The notes: generated by a model not told the origin, from the letters alone. DNA of 64,000 nucleotides from Paramecium tetraurelia (GCF_000165425.1 NW_001798986.1:136330-200329), one strand, 5' to 3'. Shown: positions 22,543-36,266, numbered from the stretch's first letter. Translations and numbers: made by a program.

Positions 22543-25303
22543 TCAAAATGAATGGCGTTTATAATGAGGATTTTGCATTTCCTCCTAATCCTCTTCTTCT
22601 TCTTCCTCTTCCTCCTCATCATCCTCATATTCCATTCCTTATACAGCTTCGAATCCTCCCATTTTTTGTATTTCCTCCATCTATTCCTCGGTTAATCCAT
22701 ATTATTTAGCTACGACATAATTGTAAACAAATACCTATTGCATCCTTCTACAGTTTTTCCAGTAATTTGGGATCAAGATTATCAATGTCAATCTAATCAT
22801 CATAATCTCCATCTATCTCCTATCCATCATACTCTCTCAAAGATTACTCTGCTTGTTCTCCTACTTAATCAACGCCTTCTGGATCCTGTTAGGAAATTCT
22901 CTCTGACTCCTCCACTTCCTATTCACCAATAGGGTTCATGTAATCAAACTACTCTTATTGCTCCTGTTCCTCCTGAGGCTATTATTGACTCTTGGCTGCT
23001 TCCACTTCCATCAACAAAGGTCTTTAATAAACTCTGACAAAGATCTCCTTCATCATATTATTGAAATCTTCCTCTTCTTGTCTCCTCTTCTAATATTGTT
23101 CTATGAACTTTTATTGTTGTCTCTCATACTGAACTTGGTTATGATCTTGAATCGCCCAAGATTAGTGTACTCTTGGTCTAAATAACTATTTTTTATCTTC
23201 CCTTTATTTTTACTCCTCATCATTCTATTAATCGAGAGCAAGTTGATTCTACTTCATAGTAAATATGTAATCCACATAGGCATTAAATTTATCCGTTGAT
23301 CTAGGTTGGATCTTGGGTTTCTTTGATGTAGCCTTCTTGGCCTTTTTCAAGGGATCGTCCTTTTAGACTGGTTTCTCATCCAAATAGTCTCGTTGGGCTC
23401 TCTTTTTACTTTCATGGAATGTAGGTCCAACAGGAACTGTAGGTTTTGATTTCTTTTTCTTTTGTTCTAATTACTTTTGGAATTGATCATGCAATTTATT
23501 AAAATTGGGAATAGATTTGGCTCTGACTTTTCTAGGGGAATCATGATGAGATCTCAATAATTATTCTTATTATTTCTCTTATTCTTGCAATTTCATCTTG
23601 TCTATCCATTCCTACATCCTAGGTGGCAATTTGGAGTTCTCTTGCAACCAAAACTTTCTTATCTTCTTTCTATTCTCACTTTTGATCTTCTACTCTTGCA
23701 TATTACGTTCATACAATTTCAATGAACAATACCAAGGAATAGGATTGGCTCTAAATTTATGTGGTTCCTCTACCTCCTCAGGTATTTTAATAGGTTTCTC
23801 TCTTTTCCTGTCCTCAAAATTAAATGGTTTCTGCAATGATTGAGTCTTCTCCTTGCATCTCTCCTTCAATTCTCTCCTTCGTATTTCTTCCCTTTCCAAC
23901 AATTCGTTATAATAATTCTTATCCTTCACCTTGTATGGAATGGCCTTTGCCTTAAATGGTCTAAATTTATAAGCCTCCTCAATTTCCTCCTACTTCTGTC
24001 TAACTTGCTCCATCACCCACTTCTCCCTTATGCTAGGCTACTTATTCACATCCCTTTTCTCCTGCCCGGTCTTCTTGGGTACAGTAAATTGCATCCTCTC
24101 CACATTGATCTCTTGAAATGGTTTTCTTGGACTTGATCTCTTCCTTACTTTCTTCTTCTCAGGTTCTGGAGGTGGAGGAATCTCCTACTTTGCTGTCATC
24201 TAATAGAAATAATCATCAGATGACTCCGATGAAACAGCCTCTTCCTACTCTTACGGCTGTGGTTCTTCCTCCTGATCATTTGGGAGATTGTCAAGGAAAT
24301 ACATGAACTAATTCCACGAGATTTGCTCATCAGGATTATTAAGATATCCAATCTCTATTTGTTATAGCACACTCTCCAAGAGTAGGTTCAAACCAAAAAC
24401 AACAACATGAACAGCATAAACAAACAACTCGCAATTTTAACGAATTGCTTTAATCGCATCATCAACAGTAGCCAAACCATTTTCACTGACTGAATCGAAG
24501 GCTTCCTTCATAATTGAGATATCTTCTAAGAGAAGGATTCTAGGAGTATTCTCAAATAAATTGACTTGTTTGTGAATTGGATCGAATAAATGCACATATT
24601 CTCGAAACCCTTTCTCTGGTTTCACCTTCTGGTACTTCTATAAAAACTATATGAATTCATCTTGGCTTAAGTGAAATCTCTCCTTGACAGGAAAAGAGTC
24701 TAAGGCCATTGAGAGGGATTGCCTATCAAATTGAAAGAGAGTCATTATTAGTGGGTTGTCGTACATAAAGTTTTTGATCTGCAAGTGATGGACTTACCCT
24801 TTGCGATGGGGATCTATTTGAGTGTAAAAGAAATCAAACATTTCTAAGTCATTTGGATCCTTGGTCACCCACTTTTGAAGAGCCTCTGTTTGTTGGTCCA
24901 ATAACTTAAGAAGTTTGAATTCTTACTCTCTCTACAGTCGTTCCCTTGAGTAGAATGAATGTGAAAGTACCTTTTTCGACGTAAATACATTTTGAATTAG
25001 AATATGTAATGTCTCCTTTGCAGGACTTCCTCGTTGTATTTGCTTTGGTATGGTTTTTTCTCTTCGGGAATGTGGCAATCTTATGATTCTTCACTTTCTT
25101 CAGTTTAAACCTTTGGCCTTCTTCCTTGAACTCTCCTGAGGATTTCACATATCTTATCTCTGGATCGTTGCTAATTAGATCAACCTACTGTATACTATTT
25201 TGGCATTGATGGTGTTGTCTTTGATACTGCGTTGTAGATCATACTCGGTTTTCAATTCTCCCACTTTCTGCTACAATTAACCGACAAATAGTTAATCTGT
25301 CAT
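22543..25303 (-). CDS. FAM161-like ciliary/centrosomal protein
   Basis: ATG 25303 (MTDQLFVGQLQQKVGELK) to TGA 22545-22543, several small introns, about 880 aa. The central and C-terminal regions are highly charged. They carry the repeated pattern of FAM161 (UPF0564) proteins: FRPFKAKAIPYKVKD with NYYNELLEREEIRRRELKER, KPFNFEDRKREKP, and FRANPIPWYCSLKLYE. FAM161 proteins bind microtubules at basal bodies and the inner scaffold of centrioles. The N-terminal third is a separate domain containing DFFYTQIDPHRKG. The C-terminus is a long glutamate run. Assignment is by motif pattern and is probable, not certain. Confidence 0.65.
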
Positions 25304-25316
25304 TTTATTTTTATTT
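25304..25316. promoter_or_regulatory. 13-bp head-to-head spacer between two start codons
   Basis: Only 13 bp lie between the ATG of the minus-strand FAM161-like gene (25303) and the ATG of the plus-strand membrane-protein gene (25317). Both 5' UTRs and the promoter must fit in or overlap these genes. Both starts are supported by coding sequence from the first codon. Confidence 0.6.
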
Positions 25317-27042
25317 ATGCAAAAACTCAACACCTACGAGGCAACTCCTTGGGTAGCAGGATATCAATGTTGCATCGTCATCTACACTTTCATAAGTTTT
25401 GGACTTATTTTGGTTTCAGTGTTCAATTAATCAATACTCATGGATTCTGTATGTTAAAATGATATATAATCAAGGCACCTCAATTTTATTCAGATTGGGA
25501 TAATAAATTTGTGGAAGACCTAAAAATCGGAGAATCCTGCCAAGAAGGCTATCTTAACTTGTTAAATTTCACATGGCCTGGTACTGAACTTGGATGTGAT
25601 TGTACATAATCGAATGGAACTGGCACATACAAATATTAGAAGTAAATAAAAATAAAGATCAAGTTATTATTATATGGAATGCAGCGAGTTTATGCTAGCT
25701 GAGAATTGCCAACCAGTTGAACCAATCTACGAAATGCAATTCCACCATTGGCCTATTAATGATTAATCTTCGGTTAAAGGTTGTTTAATATGATCTATCT
25801 CAAGCTTTCAAATTATGTGCCAAACAGAGCACTGAAACTGCAATAGAAGCATTTCAAATAGAGGAGGCTAGCGAGGGATACAAAAAGTGTGGAAATGTCT
25901 ATTAAGTTCCATCTAATGAATTATGTCCAATTAGCGATTTTTCTATAACGACAGATACAACTGGAGAGGCAATCGGAACTACTGGATTGTATCTGAAAAT
26001 TAAGAGAGTCTAAGAGGAAGAAGTGCCATTGACTGCATTTACAATAGGATTTAGTAAATACCATTTTAAACTATTACTAGATTCAATATGTTTTTCAGTT
26101 TCAGAAATAAATTAGTTTTAGTATTTAGATAAGATGATCAATTATAATTGCTATGATAATGATGAGAGATTTGTACGTTTTACTAGTGATATGCCTTATA
26201 GTGATTTACTAATGGTAAATGAAATAAAAAACGAATATAATCAATTATATAAAAATGCAATTGTTGAAAGCAGAAGTATTTGATAAAATAATGTAGATGT
26301 GAATCTGTTTTACAAGTACCTAACTCAATTCTATTACAACTCGTCATAGTTGTGTTAAGCAGAAGATCTAGAATACATTTACAATTTGAATGCATACATA
26401 AAAGACAATGTAATGGATGTTTAATTAGCTGCGTAAGTGATTGTAGGAATACAAGCAGGAGTGTTCGGATTCTTAATTCCATTAGTATCAGCAATATCTT
26501 TGGTCGGTTGCAATTTTAAATATGCTCATTTGAACAGAAAAAGTTCACTCTATAAGGACTTGTTTGGATTCTGGTTGGGAGTCAAGATGATAGGTGAGAC
26601 CCTGTGCACCATCATCTTGGCTGCCGATATGGGGTATTAATAATAAATGATGAACCACTTCTCAGATTTCATTAATGCTGATTGTTCTGATAAATACTCT
26701 TTACAGGAGATGAGTGATTTCTATAATGAATACGAAATCAAGGTTTACAATTATGTGCTTCTGAATTTCATTCTTTGCATAATCACTAATGTCTTTGATA
26801 TCTATGTCACTTATCTGATGTGCAGAGACAAACACAAGGAAGGGATATTTTTGAAGAATAGTGAGACTTCTCACCTTAGAAACATCACTTCTACTCATCC
26901 TGAAGATTTGCTCAACAGAACCAAGGTACAACCTTAATCAGAAATAAAATAACAACAACGAGACAGTCAACAGAAACGACAATTTGATGATGTTGAAATA
27001 CCAGGCGATGACATGCCCAAACCACATAAACCTGAGAATTGA
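25317..27042 (+). CDS. Four-helix membrane protein with cysteine-rich exoplasmic loop
   Basis: ATG 25317 (MQKLNTYEATPWVAGYQC) to TGA 27040-27042, with about four introns of 21-26 nt, some ending in AAG. About 540 aa. One helix near the N-terminus (CCIVIYTFISFGLILVSVF) is followed by a ~250-residue loop with many cysteines (GCDCTQSNGTG, CSEFMLAENCQ, YKKCGNVYQ). Then come three more helices (VIVGIQAGVFGFLIPLVS, FWLGVKMIGETLCTIILA, VLLNFILCIITNVFDIYV) and a basic tail. The layout matches a family of unknown function common in ciliates. No enzyme or channel signature is visible. It converges with the next gene 18 bp away. Confidence 0.75.
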
Positions 27043-27060
27043 ACATGAGATTATAATTTA

Positions 27061-28144
27061 TCATGTATCATATTTTTCTAAACACATTTCACTTGTGATA
27101 TTGCTAGGTAGTTATTTACGCAATCTATTTAATCTTTCATTCACTCTGTCTTGAATGGTATCTCCCTATTATTACAAAGACTATCTGATTATGTTGTCTA
27201 CGATCATATAATTCAAGTATAATACCCTTCCTTTCTACTTCGTCATCCCAATGCTTGATCAAATCAACTTAGACTTTTTATTCATTTTATGATTGGTATA
27301 TCTTCTCCGTCATTGTCAACTTCTTCGAACGAACTTCCCTAATTACTTTATGCGAAATCTTCTTGTTTTCTATGTTAATCTCCTAAATTTGTTATTATTC
27401 CTCTTCCTTCACAGGTGTCTGAAACTTTGGTTTAGGTGGTTTTTCTGGGCGTTTGAGAGGATCATATTTCACTAGTCCTTCCTTAACGATTGGTTTGATT
27501 TACATTTGCTTCTCTCTTTTCTCTCTTGCCAACATCTCATCCTTTAACATTATTTCAAATGCCTCCTTCTCTGCAATTGTATTCGAAATCTTTTCCATAA
27601 AATAATACTTGGCAGGATTTCCTACCGTATCAAAGAATTCAACACACATCGCATACATATTGAGCAAATCCAAAATTTGTTACATTGATTCAATCTTTGT
27701 GATAAACTGAATTAAAGAATGCACTTTACTTTTCTTTCTTTCTCTAATAATTAAATGAAAAATTTCTTCCCTATCCCAAATTTACTATCATCCTCATCAG
27801 ATGAATCGCAATGCATTCGAATTTTAAAATAAAAATATTTATTTTCTAAACCCACCTCAAATTCTTAATTATATGATCACATTTATCTCCTTTATTCCAC
27901 ATCTCTCTATAATTCCTATAAGGGATTGATATAGATTCTTGATAATTATTCAATTTTTAATCAGAGTCATATGAAAACTTTTCATTGTTATTTTCATAAT
28001 GAACTTGCTGAAATTCACTATACTTAGTGTCTAGAATAGTATTAAGTGGTTTTATTCTCCTTCAAAAGCCGATATATTGTAAGTTCTCTGAGTTTTTCTA
28101 TTTGTATTGTATTATTAAGGGAATAAATTTGATTGAAGCCTCAT
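27061..28144 (-). CDS. Uncharacterised charged protein
   Basis: The C-terminal part is secure. From an internal ATG at 27816 (MHCDSSDEDDSKFGIGK) to TGA 27063-27061, two introns (23 and 28 nt) give a 234-aa frame with EFFDTVGNPAKYYFMEK, DEMLAREKREKQMQIKP and DRVNERLNRLRKQLP. Upstream, a second coding-like stretch starts at ATG 28144 (MRLQSNLFPQQYNTNRK) and cannot end before overlapping the first in another frame, so it is most likely the 5' part of the same gene. The joining intron would be only about 17 nt with unusual ends, so that junction is doubtful. No known family. Confidence 0.55.
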
Positions 28145-28614
28145 TACAACCATTTCCCTTATTATTTGTTATTACTTCCTTATGAAGCCGATATTCAATC
28201 ATACTATATAGCTTTCGTAAGAGAATTCGAAGACATGAACAAGGATCTGGATCTATTAGAATTGATTACAAAAGATGGAGTTGATAGGAGGACAAGAAAA
28301 ATGAATAGTGTGCAGATTAGCCAATTAGAATGATCTTGTTTAGTAATTGATTGGTGTTATTTTGAAGATATCCAATTAAAAGGGAATTCGCATTGATTGC
28401 CCAGGATTAGACAATGATTTCATTGAGAAAACTATACAGACTGTAAAGAGAAGTTGGGATGGCTGTGTGTTTGATGTTGGATTAGGGAAATTTGGTATGG
28501 GATGTAAATTTATGTGATTTGAGAGAATTGCACTTTGATTTAAGAGAATGTGTTATTGATTGTAATTATAATTAATAGGAATTTGGGTTGTTTTTAATGG
28601 CTAAAGAACATTGA
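28133..28614 (+). CDS. Uncharacterised protein, start unresolved
   Basis: A coding-like frame is open from 28133 without an upstream ATG. The first in-frame ATG is at 28235 (MNKDLDLLELITKDGVD). Two introns are inferred (19 and 25 nt, the second ending AAG), joining RRTRKMNS, NDLVQ and YPIKREFALIAQDQT. Stop TGA 28612-28614. The product is soluble, with leucine-rich helices (SLRKLYRLQREVGMAVCLML). The 5' end touches the start of the minus-strand gene that begins at 28144, so the true start probably lies at 28235 or in a small upstream exon. No family recognised. Confidence 0.45.
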
Positions 28615-28704
28615 AATGAAATCGGTGGAAATGATTAAGAAGTATGGGGATAATTAAATATATAAATGGAATGAAAATAAAGATATTTATTTTTTTAATT
28701 TAAA

Positions 28705-30674
28705 ATGTCTGTGGACAACAGCTTCGATAATTTTGAGTAGTTGATGTTTCCCTCCTATGATGATATGGAAAACAGAGAGAAGATAGAGGAGTAATACATT
28801 TTAGATCCGATTCCATAAGAATAGGAAGACAAGCCAATACTCCAAAATCCAGCTAATAATGGGAAAACTTACTAACAATTATTCGAATTAGTTTAACGAT
28901 TAAATGACATTAATTGGGTGGAACCATTATCAAAAATCACTCCTATCAAGTACTTGACTCCAATTACTTACTGGTTCATCGTATGTTCCCAATACTTTCA
29001 AAACGATGCTGATCCTAAAATCATCAAGTATACAACACTCTCTACCTCTTTAGAATCAAGCAGGAATGCCAACAAGTCCAAGAAGAAACTGCTCGTCCAT
29101 ACACTTACTTTGACGATTGGTTCATCATGGAGATGAGAAACATAGTAAACTATAATCTAAGATAGATGGTTAAAAGAATTACCACCCAATAATGATTTGG
29201 AATTATTGTAGACTGAACTAGAACAACAATTACTCGAAACTCAACTCCAAGTAAATACTCAAATAGATGCAATACAAATAGAAAAGCCCACTTTGAATAT
29301 CCAAAATCCCCCAGATTACATCCTCAAAGATCTTGTTGGCCTAACCGAGATCGAAAACCAATATCTAACATATCTTGAAAGCTAACAAAGGTAATATATC
29401 TAACAATATCTAGATATTATGATGAATAAATTATCAATCAAACTAAGTCCTCTAATTTGGCTGGAACTGCAAGAAAACTACAGAATGTTTATAATAATTG
29501 TTAAATTTGCAATCAAGGTGTTAGATCAGAAGATCCTCTTCTATCTTGTCAGAAGTGTTAGATTATTGTTCATTAAAAATGTTATGGATTAGAGAATGTA
29601 CTAAGTAATTGGATTTGTGATGTTTGCTTGAATTTTGGCAATAAAGGAAAGTTCTTGAAATGTCCTCTCTGTCCAAAATTAGGAGGAGCTATGAGACCAA
29701 CTGCTATGGCAATGAAAGATTCCATATTTGAACTAATTAACCCATCTTTTCATACATATGCTACCAATTCCAAAGTTGATAGACAAAGTAGTAAATAGAT
29801 TTATTTTAGAACCTCCTCCTGATGGAGAAGAGAATTATAATTTCATGATACTTTAATATCAACTTGAAAATATGACTGGAGAACCACCTAAAGCTGAAAA
29901 GATATGGACTCATGTTTCTTGTTCTCTATGGTTAGAATTTGATTTAGTTAAGATTGATAAGAGAAAATTCAACACTTTATGTAGTATATGTAAACAGAAA
30001 AAGAATGGAGCATGTGTATCTTGCTCGAAATCCAAGTGTGCCATATCATTTCATCCTGAATGTGCTAGAAGATAGCAAATTTATATGGAATAAGATAACA
30101 TCTATTGTTTTAAGCATTAGCCTTTAAAAATCAAGAGAATATTTGATGATTAACACAAATAATGGAAGGAGGAGATCTATTCCTTTTTTAAACAATATGA
30201 GAAATTAGAATAATAAATAGCAAATAGACCTAAATTAAATGAAGTAGAATTCTTAAAGTTTGAACTCAAAGCGTAGCAAGAAGAAATAGAAGCTGATATC
30301 AAATAAGAAAATGAATTATTATTTCAAAGAATTGCTGAAATTCTGGAAAAGGATGAAAAATTCATCGTCACTTTCCAATAAAATCAGGTTATAGACATTT
30401 AGTTACCTTATAAGAGACAATCTATCTATGACATTGAAGAGGGTGACAGAATTTGGTAATAGTTAGCTAATGAAAAATACTCATCTGAATAGGTGTACAT
30501 CCTATATCAGAGAGCCATTAGAATGAGAAAAAAGAAGAAGTAAGGAAATGCAATTATATAATTGTAAATGCCTTCTATTTAGGAATTACCTAACAGAAAA
30601 AGACTCTCTATTTATTCTAGACCTAAATACTTTAAGTATCACAAGAAACAAAAGTAAAATCGGTCATCTAATAA

Positions 30675-30719
<45 letters not shown>

Positions 30720-31239
30720 CAACAACAGCAATAACAATACTAACAATAACAACAATAACAACAATAATAACAATATTAATATTAATAATAATAATAATAG
30801 CATTAATATAAGCATTTATAATAATACTAATAATAGAAATAATAATAACAATAATAATAACAATAATATTATATCTCTAAAAATCAAAATACCTAAGGAG
30901 GCTATCAATATACAACAGTAATATTGTATTTGCAAATAATAAAATGATGACGAGATGATGTGTATTATTATTTTTATTCTTTTAGAGTGTGAAATTTGCT
31001 CAGAATGGTATCATCTCAAATGCTTAGGATTCTTGAGCACTGTGGAAGATGCGCAGAATCTGTATTTCTATTGTTTTAGATGTGAATAAAAATTAAATCG
31101 AGAATAAACCAAATATATCAAGAGATATAAATAATATTTTGTAGATGCTACATTTCGAGATTTAAAATTGAAGATAGGAATGTCCCCCCATGAGTTAAGA
31201 GCTCACGAAAAAAAGAACTATAAATAGTTGTCTAAATGA
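28705..31239 (+). CDS. Multi-PHD-finger chromatin protein (BRPF/JADE-like)
   Basis: ATG 28705 (MSVDNSFDNFEQLMFPSY) to TGA 31237-31239, about 800 aa with four or more small introns; one near 29,150 is not resolved. In order: an N-terminal helical region (FDDWFIMEMRN); a PHD finger (CQICNQGVRSED...CQKC...HQKCYGL...WICDVC); a zinc knuckle and extended PHD (WTHVSCSLW, LCSICKQKKNGACVSCS, FHPECARR); a long asparagine repeat; and a C-terminal PHD (YCICKQQNDDEMMQCEIC, WYHLKCLG, FYCFRCE). The PHD-knuckle-ePHD unit is typical of BRPF/JADE/AF10 scaffolds that read histone H3 and anchor acetyltransferases. The third PHD is an addition. No bromodomain or PWWP is seen. Confidence 0.85.
30680..30873 (+). 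repeat. In-frame AAT/AAC triplet repeat encoding poly-asparagine
   Basis: A microsatellite-like run of AAT with interspersed AAC, ATT and AGC triplets lies inside the multi-PHD gene and is translated as a nearly pure asparagine tract. Its purity suggests replication slippage and length polymorphism. Confidence 0.9.
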
Positions 31240-31285
31240 TCAATAGAATTACATAACATATAGATTATATTACATTTATATCAAT

Positions 31286-33193
31286 TCAATTGAATATACT
31301 AAATAGATAATCAATAAAATCAGATACGTAAATTCATTAAATAATTCAATCTCTTGATTTGTGTCTAATAAATTCAAGTAAGGATTTTGAATAGCATTGA
31401 AATGAAAGAAACTCTTCATAGTTTGACTATGATTATTGTTATCGATTACTTCTAAAGGTGTATTTGATAAATCCACAACTCCAGGGGGTGTCTCATAATT
31501 AATGTTAAGCTCATAGAACCCAACAGCATATTGAATGGCTGGCAAGATGTCTTATAAGGCAAATCCAAAGGTAGTTTGTACAAATTGTCCAAAAATAACG
31601 TTAAATTAATTATCCTCTGAATGATAAATGGATAATTATACTATTTAATAGAAACATCGAAGTTTATGACATTATTTCAAGCATGTCCTAGTCATATACG
31701 TTAAGTTAGAAGGAAATGATCAAGTACATGAATGACGCAACTATAGTTCTTGGCATATACTGCAAAGTTTAAATGTCCATCAATGTGCAATCTACCAATT
31801 AGCATAGCTTTCTAAACACTTTTAATTAAATTTGGATTACATTGATAAGATTCTTCATTTGGTTTTCTAAATTAAACATTCAACCCATAATTCTCTGCAT
31901 AAATATCCCATTGATCTGTAAACCAATTTATCCAGTATGTATAAGAAGGAGGATTGACATGCCATTTCAAAGTCTAAAATTAATAACTCCAATTACAAAC
32001 AGAATGGTTAATTCCATATTTAGGATTTCATCTTTTGTATAACCGTAATTAGCAGCCTTCTCAAATTGCTTAACTCCAATCGGGATAACTTCCTCAACCT
32101 TGTTTGCTATCAATAAACTAGTTAAACCAATCAGTTATAAATTTTATTTATTAACCTATCTCTTTGATAGATATGAATCTAAGTAGAAGATAGCCAGGTG
32201 AAAAGTTTATCTCTTCAATCTGAATTCCATGGCCACTTCCATCATCCAATCGATAAGAATAGCCCTCATGAGCTGATTGATATCACTCTACTCAGTCAAA
32301 TAATATGGATCTGTTAGATATTCCCTCTCTTGTTAAATTAAAGGGTCAGGCTCTGTTTTGATTCTCTCCTCTAGGTTCACATTATTAATCACAATTTCAT
32401 TCTCATCACAAGTCAAATCTAAGTCTTTTGGATTTGAATTAGCCTAAGTAGAGCCAAGAAATCTAGATTCTTTATGGTCGATAGAGGAAGATCTAGATTT
32501 TTCAAAGGGACTTTTCGATAGTAATTACAAATCAGCAGAAACGCATCTTTGGGAGCTTTTTCTAAAATGAGAATCTTTATTTTTCAAATCATCTTTCATT
32601 TCAATTAATAAGTTTTGATATTCTTAAGAACAACGATACATATTTTCGATAACTCCATTGAATCGTAACTTTTCGTTATTTTAGATTTATGAAGTTTGAG
32701 CTATGGACTGTAATTTCAGAGTTAATTTGTCATTGCAATCTCCTTAATTCAAATACATACTGTCCTTTATACGTGTTCTGCTGTTTGTATTGCTAAGAAG
32801 AACCGTATTTGGGAAACTGATTTATCTAACTTTTTGAGAAGGCTTATTAATATTATTAAATGAATTTTCCTTATTTTGTTTATTTTGATTTCTGAAATCT
32901 TGCAACAATTAATGGAAGGTTGTTGAAGTATCTCTACATTCAGCAGGTCTTGAGGTAATTTGAGCATGAATCACTTAGTTTGGCATTGATTTTTCTGAGG
33001 GTTTGTATTGTCTTTCGGTGTGTCTGTCTTTTGAGCTTTTAATCAATTAGGTGATTTATTTAATTATTTAAGGTTCAACAGGTTTTGCTGAGTATTTTGG
33101 AGATCTACTTTGAGTAAGACATTTAGGATGACTAACTTGCTTATTATATTATACATACTTAAATCCATTTAACTAAAGTTGCTTCTTTTGCAT
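31286..33193 (-). CDS. Cyclin (A/B-type cyclin box)
   Basis: ATG 33193 (MQKKQLQLNGFKYVQYNK) to TGA 31288-31286, several small introns in the 3' half. A ~300-residue basic, serine-rich N-terminus precedes the cyclin box. The signature is YYLTEQSDINQLMRAILIDW followed by MMEVAMEFRLKRQTFHLAI and YLDSYLSKR, the MRAILIDWL-type core that contacts the CDK. Downstream, KQFEKAANYGYTKDEI fits the second cyclin fold. Cyclins of this type activate CDKs in cell-cycle control. I see no clear RxxL destruction box, but the N-terminus is long enough to carry one. About 580 aa. Confidence 0.87.
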
Positions 33194-33576
33194 ATATTGT
33201 TATATTAATTCAAATTTAATTTATGAAATGCTATTAATAATGAAATCAAATTTCGCGTTTGAACTCTTCTCTAAAGAATCCATAAAGTTTTTAACAAGAA
33301 AAGCCAGTGAAATTAATTAGCCACACGAAAATGATGAAAATTATTATTGTATTCTAGAATGATAAAATCAAAATAGAATATCTATATATGTTTAATTGTT
33401 TTTATTTATTATATTATTTTGATAATCTGAATTTAGACTAATATATGATCAAATTCTAGAAATATAAGTAAAGAAATGAATCAGAAGAAGTGATAAAAAT
33501 AACTATGGAAGTTCTATACCAAACAGGACCAAAGGTGTTCTGCGATTTATATAATATACATTAATTATACTTATAT

Positions 33577-34122
33577 TCACAATGGTAAAAAGGTTTTTTT
33601 TAAGAATATTCCTTTGAGTTGGCCTTTTAATAGTTTAAAAGCAGCGTGCATACCTGACTTACCTCCTGGAAAAAGGGATACTGTCAAATATATTAATGTT
33701 GAGATCTTGATTTATTGGAGATCTTACTTGTAGTGATAATAATCCCAGAGTATAAAAGTATCCCATATAGAACATTCCGGTGTAGAGACAAGCTATTAGA
33801 GATACTAGGTAAACCAAGGTAGCAGCTGAGGAAGAAATTTTATTGAAAAGCGTTTTTAGTTCAATGATTTGAAGCATGGATATCAAGACGACAAAGGAGC
33901 CGGCTGAAAAAAGTAAACAGAATGGTTTAGGATTGAGTATTAGAAAAGAGGCAAATGGAATTGATATTATGATGAGGATGAGTCCAGCTATGAACAGGAT
34001 TGCAAATACTCCCCAATTCTTTTAGGTTTCAGTTTTTCTATAGTTTATTATCATTAATACTTTGGTTGAAAGCTAGATACGAGTGATCCTAATAAAGTTT
34101 CCTCCTCTGCAAAAAACTGCAT
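33577..34122 (-). CDS. SFT2: SFT2-family vesicle transport membrane protein
   Basis: ATG 34122 (MQFFAEEETLLGSLVSSF) to TGA 33579-33577, two introns (23 and 22 nt), 166 aa. Four hydrophobic helices are present: WGVFAILFIAGLILIII, FCLLFSAGSFVVLISML, ATLVYLVSLIACLYTGMF and TLGLLSLQISTLIYLTV. The C-terminal FPGGKSGMHAAFKLLKG block fits the family. SFT2 proteins act in endosome-to-Golgi and intra-Golgi vesicle fusion. Length matches the ~160-170 aa of SFT2 domain proteins. Confidence 0.85.
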
Positions 34123-34161
34123 GATTAATAATCCTAATCTAATTTAATTTTTAAATAAAAG

Positions 34162-35415
<1,254 letters not shown>

Positions 35416-35446
35416 CTTATGTATACAAATTATAATTATATATTTA

Positions 35447-35838
35447 ATGATTCAACCTAAAGTCTTAACGCAGTTATTGACTCAATGTTAGAACGAATTC
35501 AAGGTCTAATCAATTTTTGTTGCAGCCACAATTGATGGATAAATGATAGCTTAAGTAGGTTAAACCTAACATCAATTACCTCAATTTTCTACATTGAGCA
35601 TATTTTTCGATGATTGCAAAGAAATTGGCAGCATTTAATTATGTACTCTTTTAATGTATACTCCATAGCTTAAAACATTAAGTTGAATTATGTATTTGTC
35701 GAAATAGAAGATTAAAGCATTGTATTATCCAACTTTTAGAATTTATTTACTTTGGGAATAGCATCTTCTCAAAATGTCGGCATGTTGGTTTTGTATATGA
35801 ATAAATTACATCGTCAATTAGAAAAGATCATTAACTGA
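35447..35838 (+). CDS. LAMTOR2: LAMTOR2-like roadblock protein (Ragulator subunit)
   Basis: ATG 35447 to TGA 35836-35838, intron 35643-35668, 121 aa. The opening MIQPKVLTQLLTQCQNEF matches the conserved start of LAMTOR2 (RPKALTQVLSQA type), and the rest has the roadblock/LC7 fold pattern (SIFVAATIDGQMIAQVG, LNYVFVEIEDQSIVLSNF, VGMLVLYMNKLHRQLEKI). LAMTOR2 is part of the Ragulator scaffold that recruits Rag GTPases and TORC1 to lysosomal membranes. Length agrees with the family (~125 aa). It is 31 bp downstream of Rpt6 on the same strand. Confidence 0.8.
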
Positions 35839-35870
35839 TTGTCTTCTATATATTATTATCATATATTCAT

Positions 35871-36266
35871 TCATTAAATGTTTAGCTTTAGAATTTCATT
35901 CTTTACATGTTCTTTTTGGTTATCATTAATCTCTTCGCTATCTAGAAAATTAATAAGAATTTATTTAGCTTCTCTATCGGTTTTATTGCTTTTCTGCATT
36001 ATGTGTTTAATTAATTCGACATATTATTTTTTTCCATAGTATTTTTTTCTGACATTTAGTTCGTCAAAATAGGAGAGACGAGATAACCTTTTTGCAACAA
36101 TTTGTAGGTAATGCCTTTCTGGTTTATTCTTTTAAGCTTTAAAGCAACCCTTATAATATTCTTGACCATTCTGTTATTATTCTGCACAACTTAGCATAAA
36201 GTTAAGTTCTTAAAAGTAATCCTCACGATTTTAGATTTTATTACTGCTTAATATATATTTCGGCAT
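35871..36266 (-). CDS. Uncharacterised small basic protein
   Basis: Uninterrupted ciliate-code frame, ATG 36266 (MPKYILSSNKIQNREDYF) to TGA 35873-35871, 131 aa. Helical and basic (HYLQIVAKRLSRLSYFDEL, IKHIMQKSNKTDREAKQI), no membrane segment or known motif. It faces LAMTOR2 tail to tail with a 32-bp spacer. A second long frame overlaps on the same strand but is less protein-like. Confidence 0.6.

Noticed and set aside
22738-24306. Several leucine-rich plus-strand frames
   Set aside because: They are antisense shadows of the glutamate/lysine-rich FAM161-like gene on the minus strand.
30680-30873. Triplet repeat as a CRISPR-like or satellite array
   Set aside because: It is an in-frame AAT/AAC run inside a coding exon, with no spacers or unit structure.
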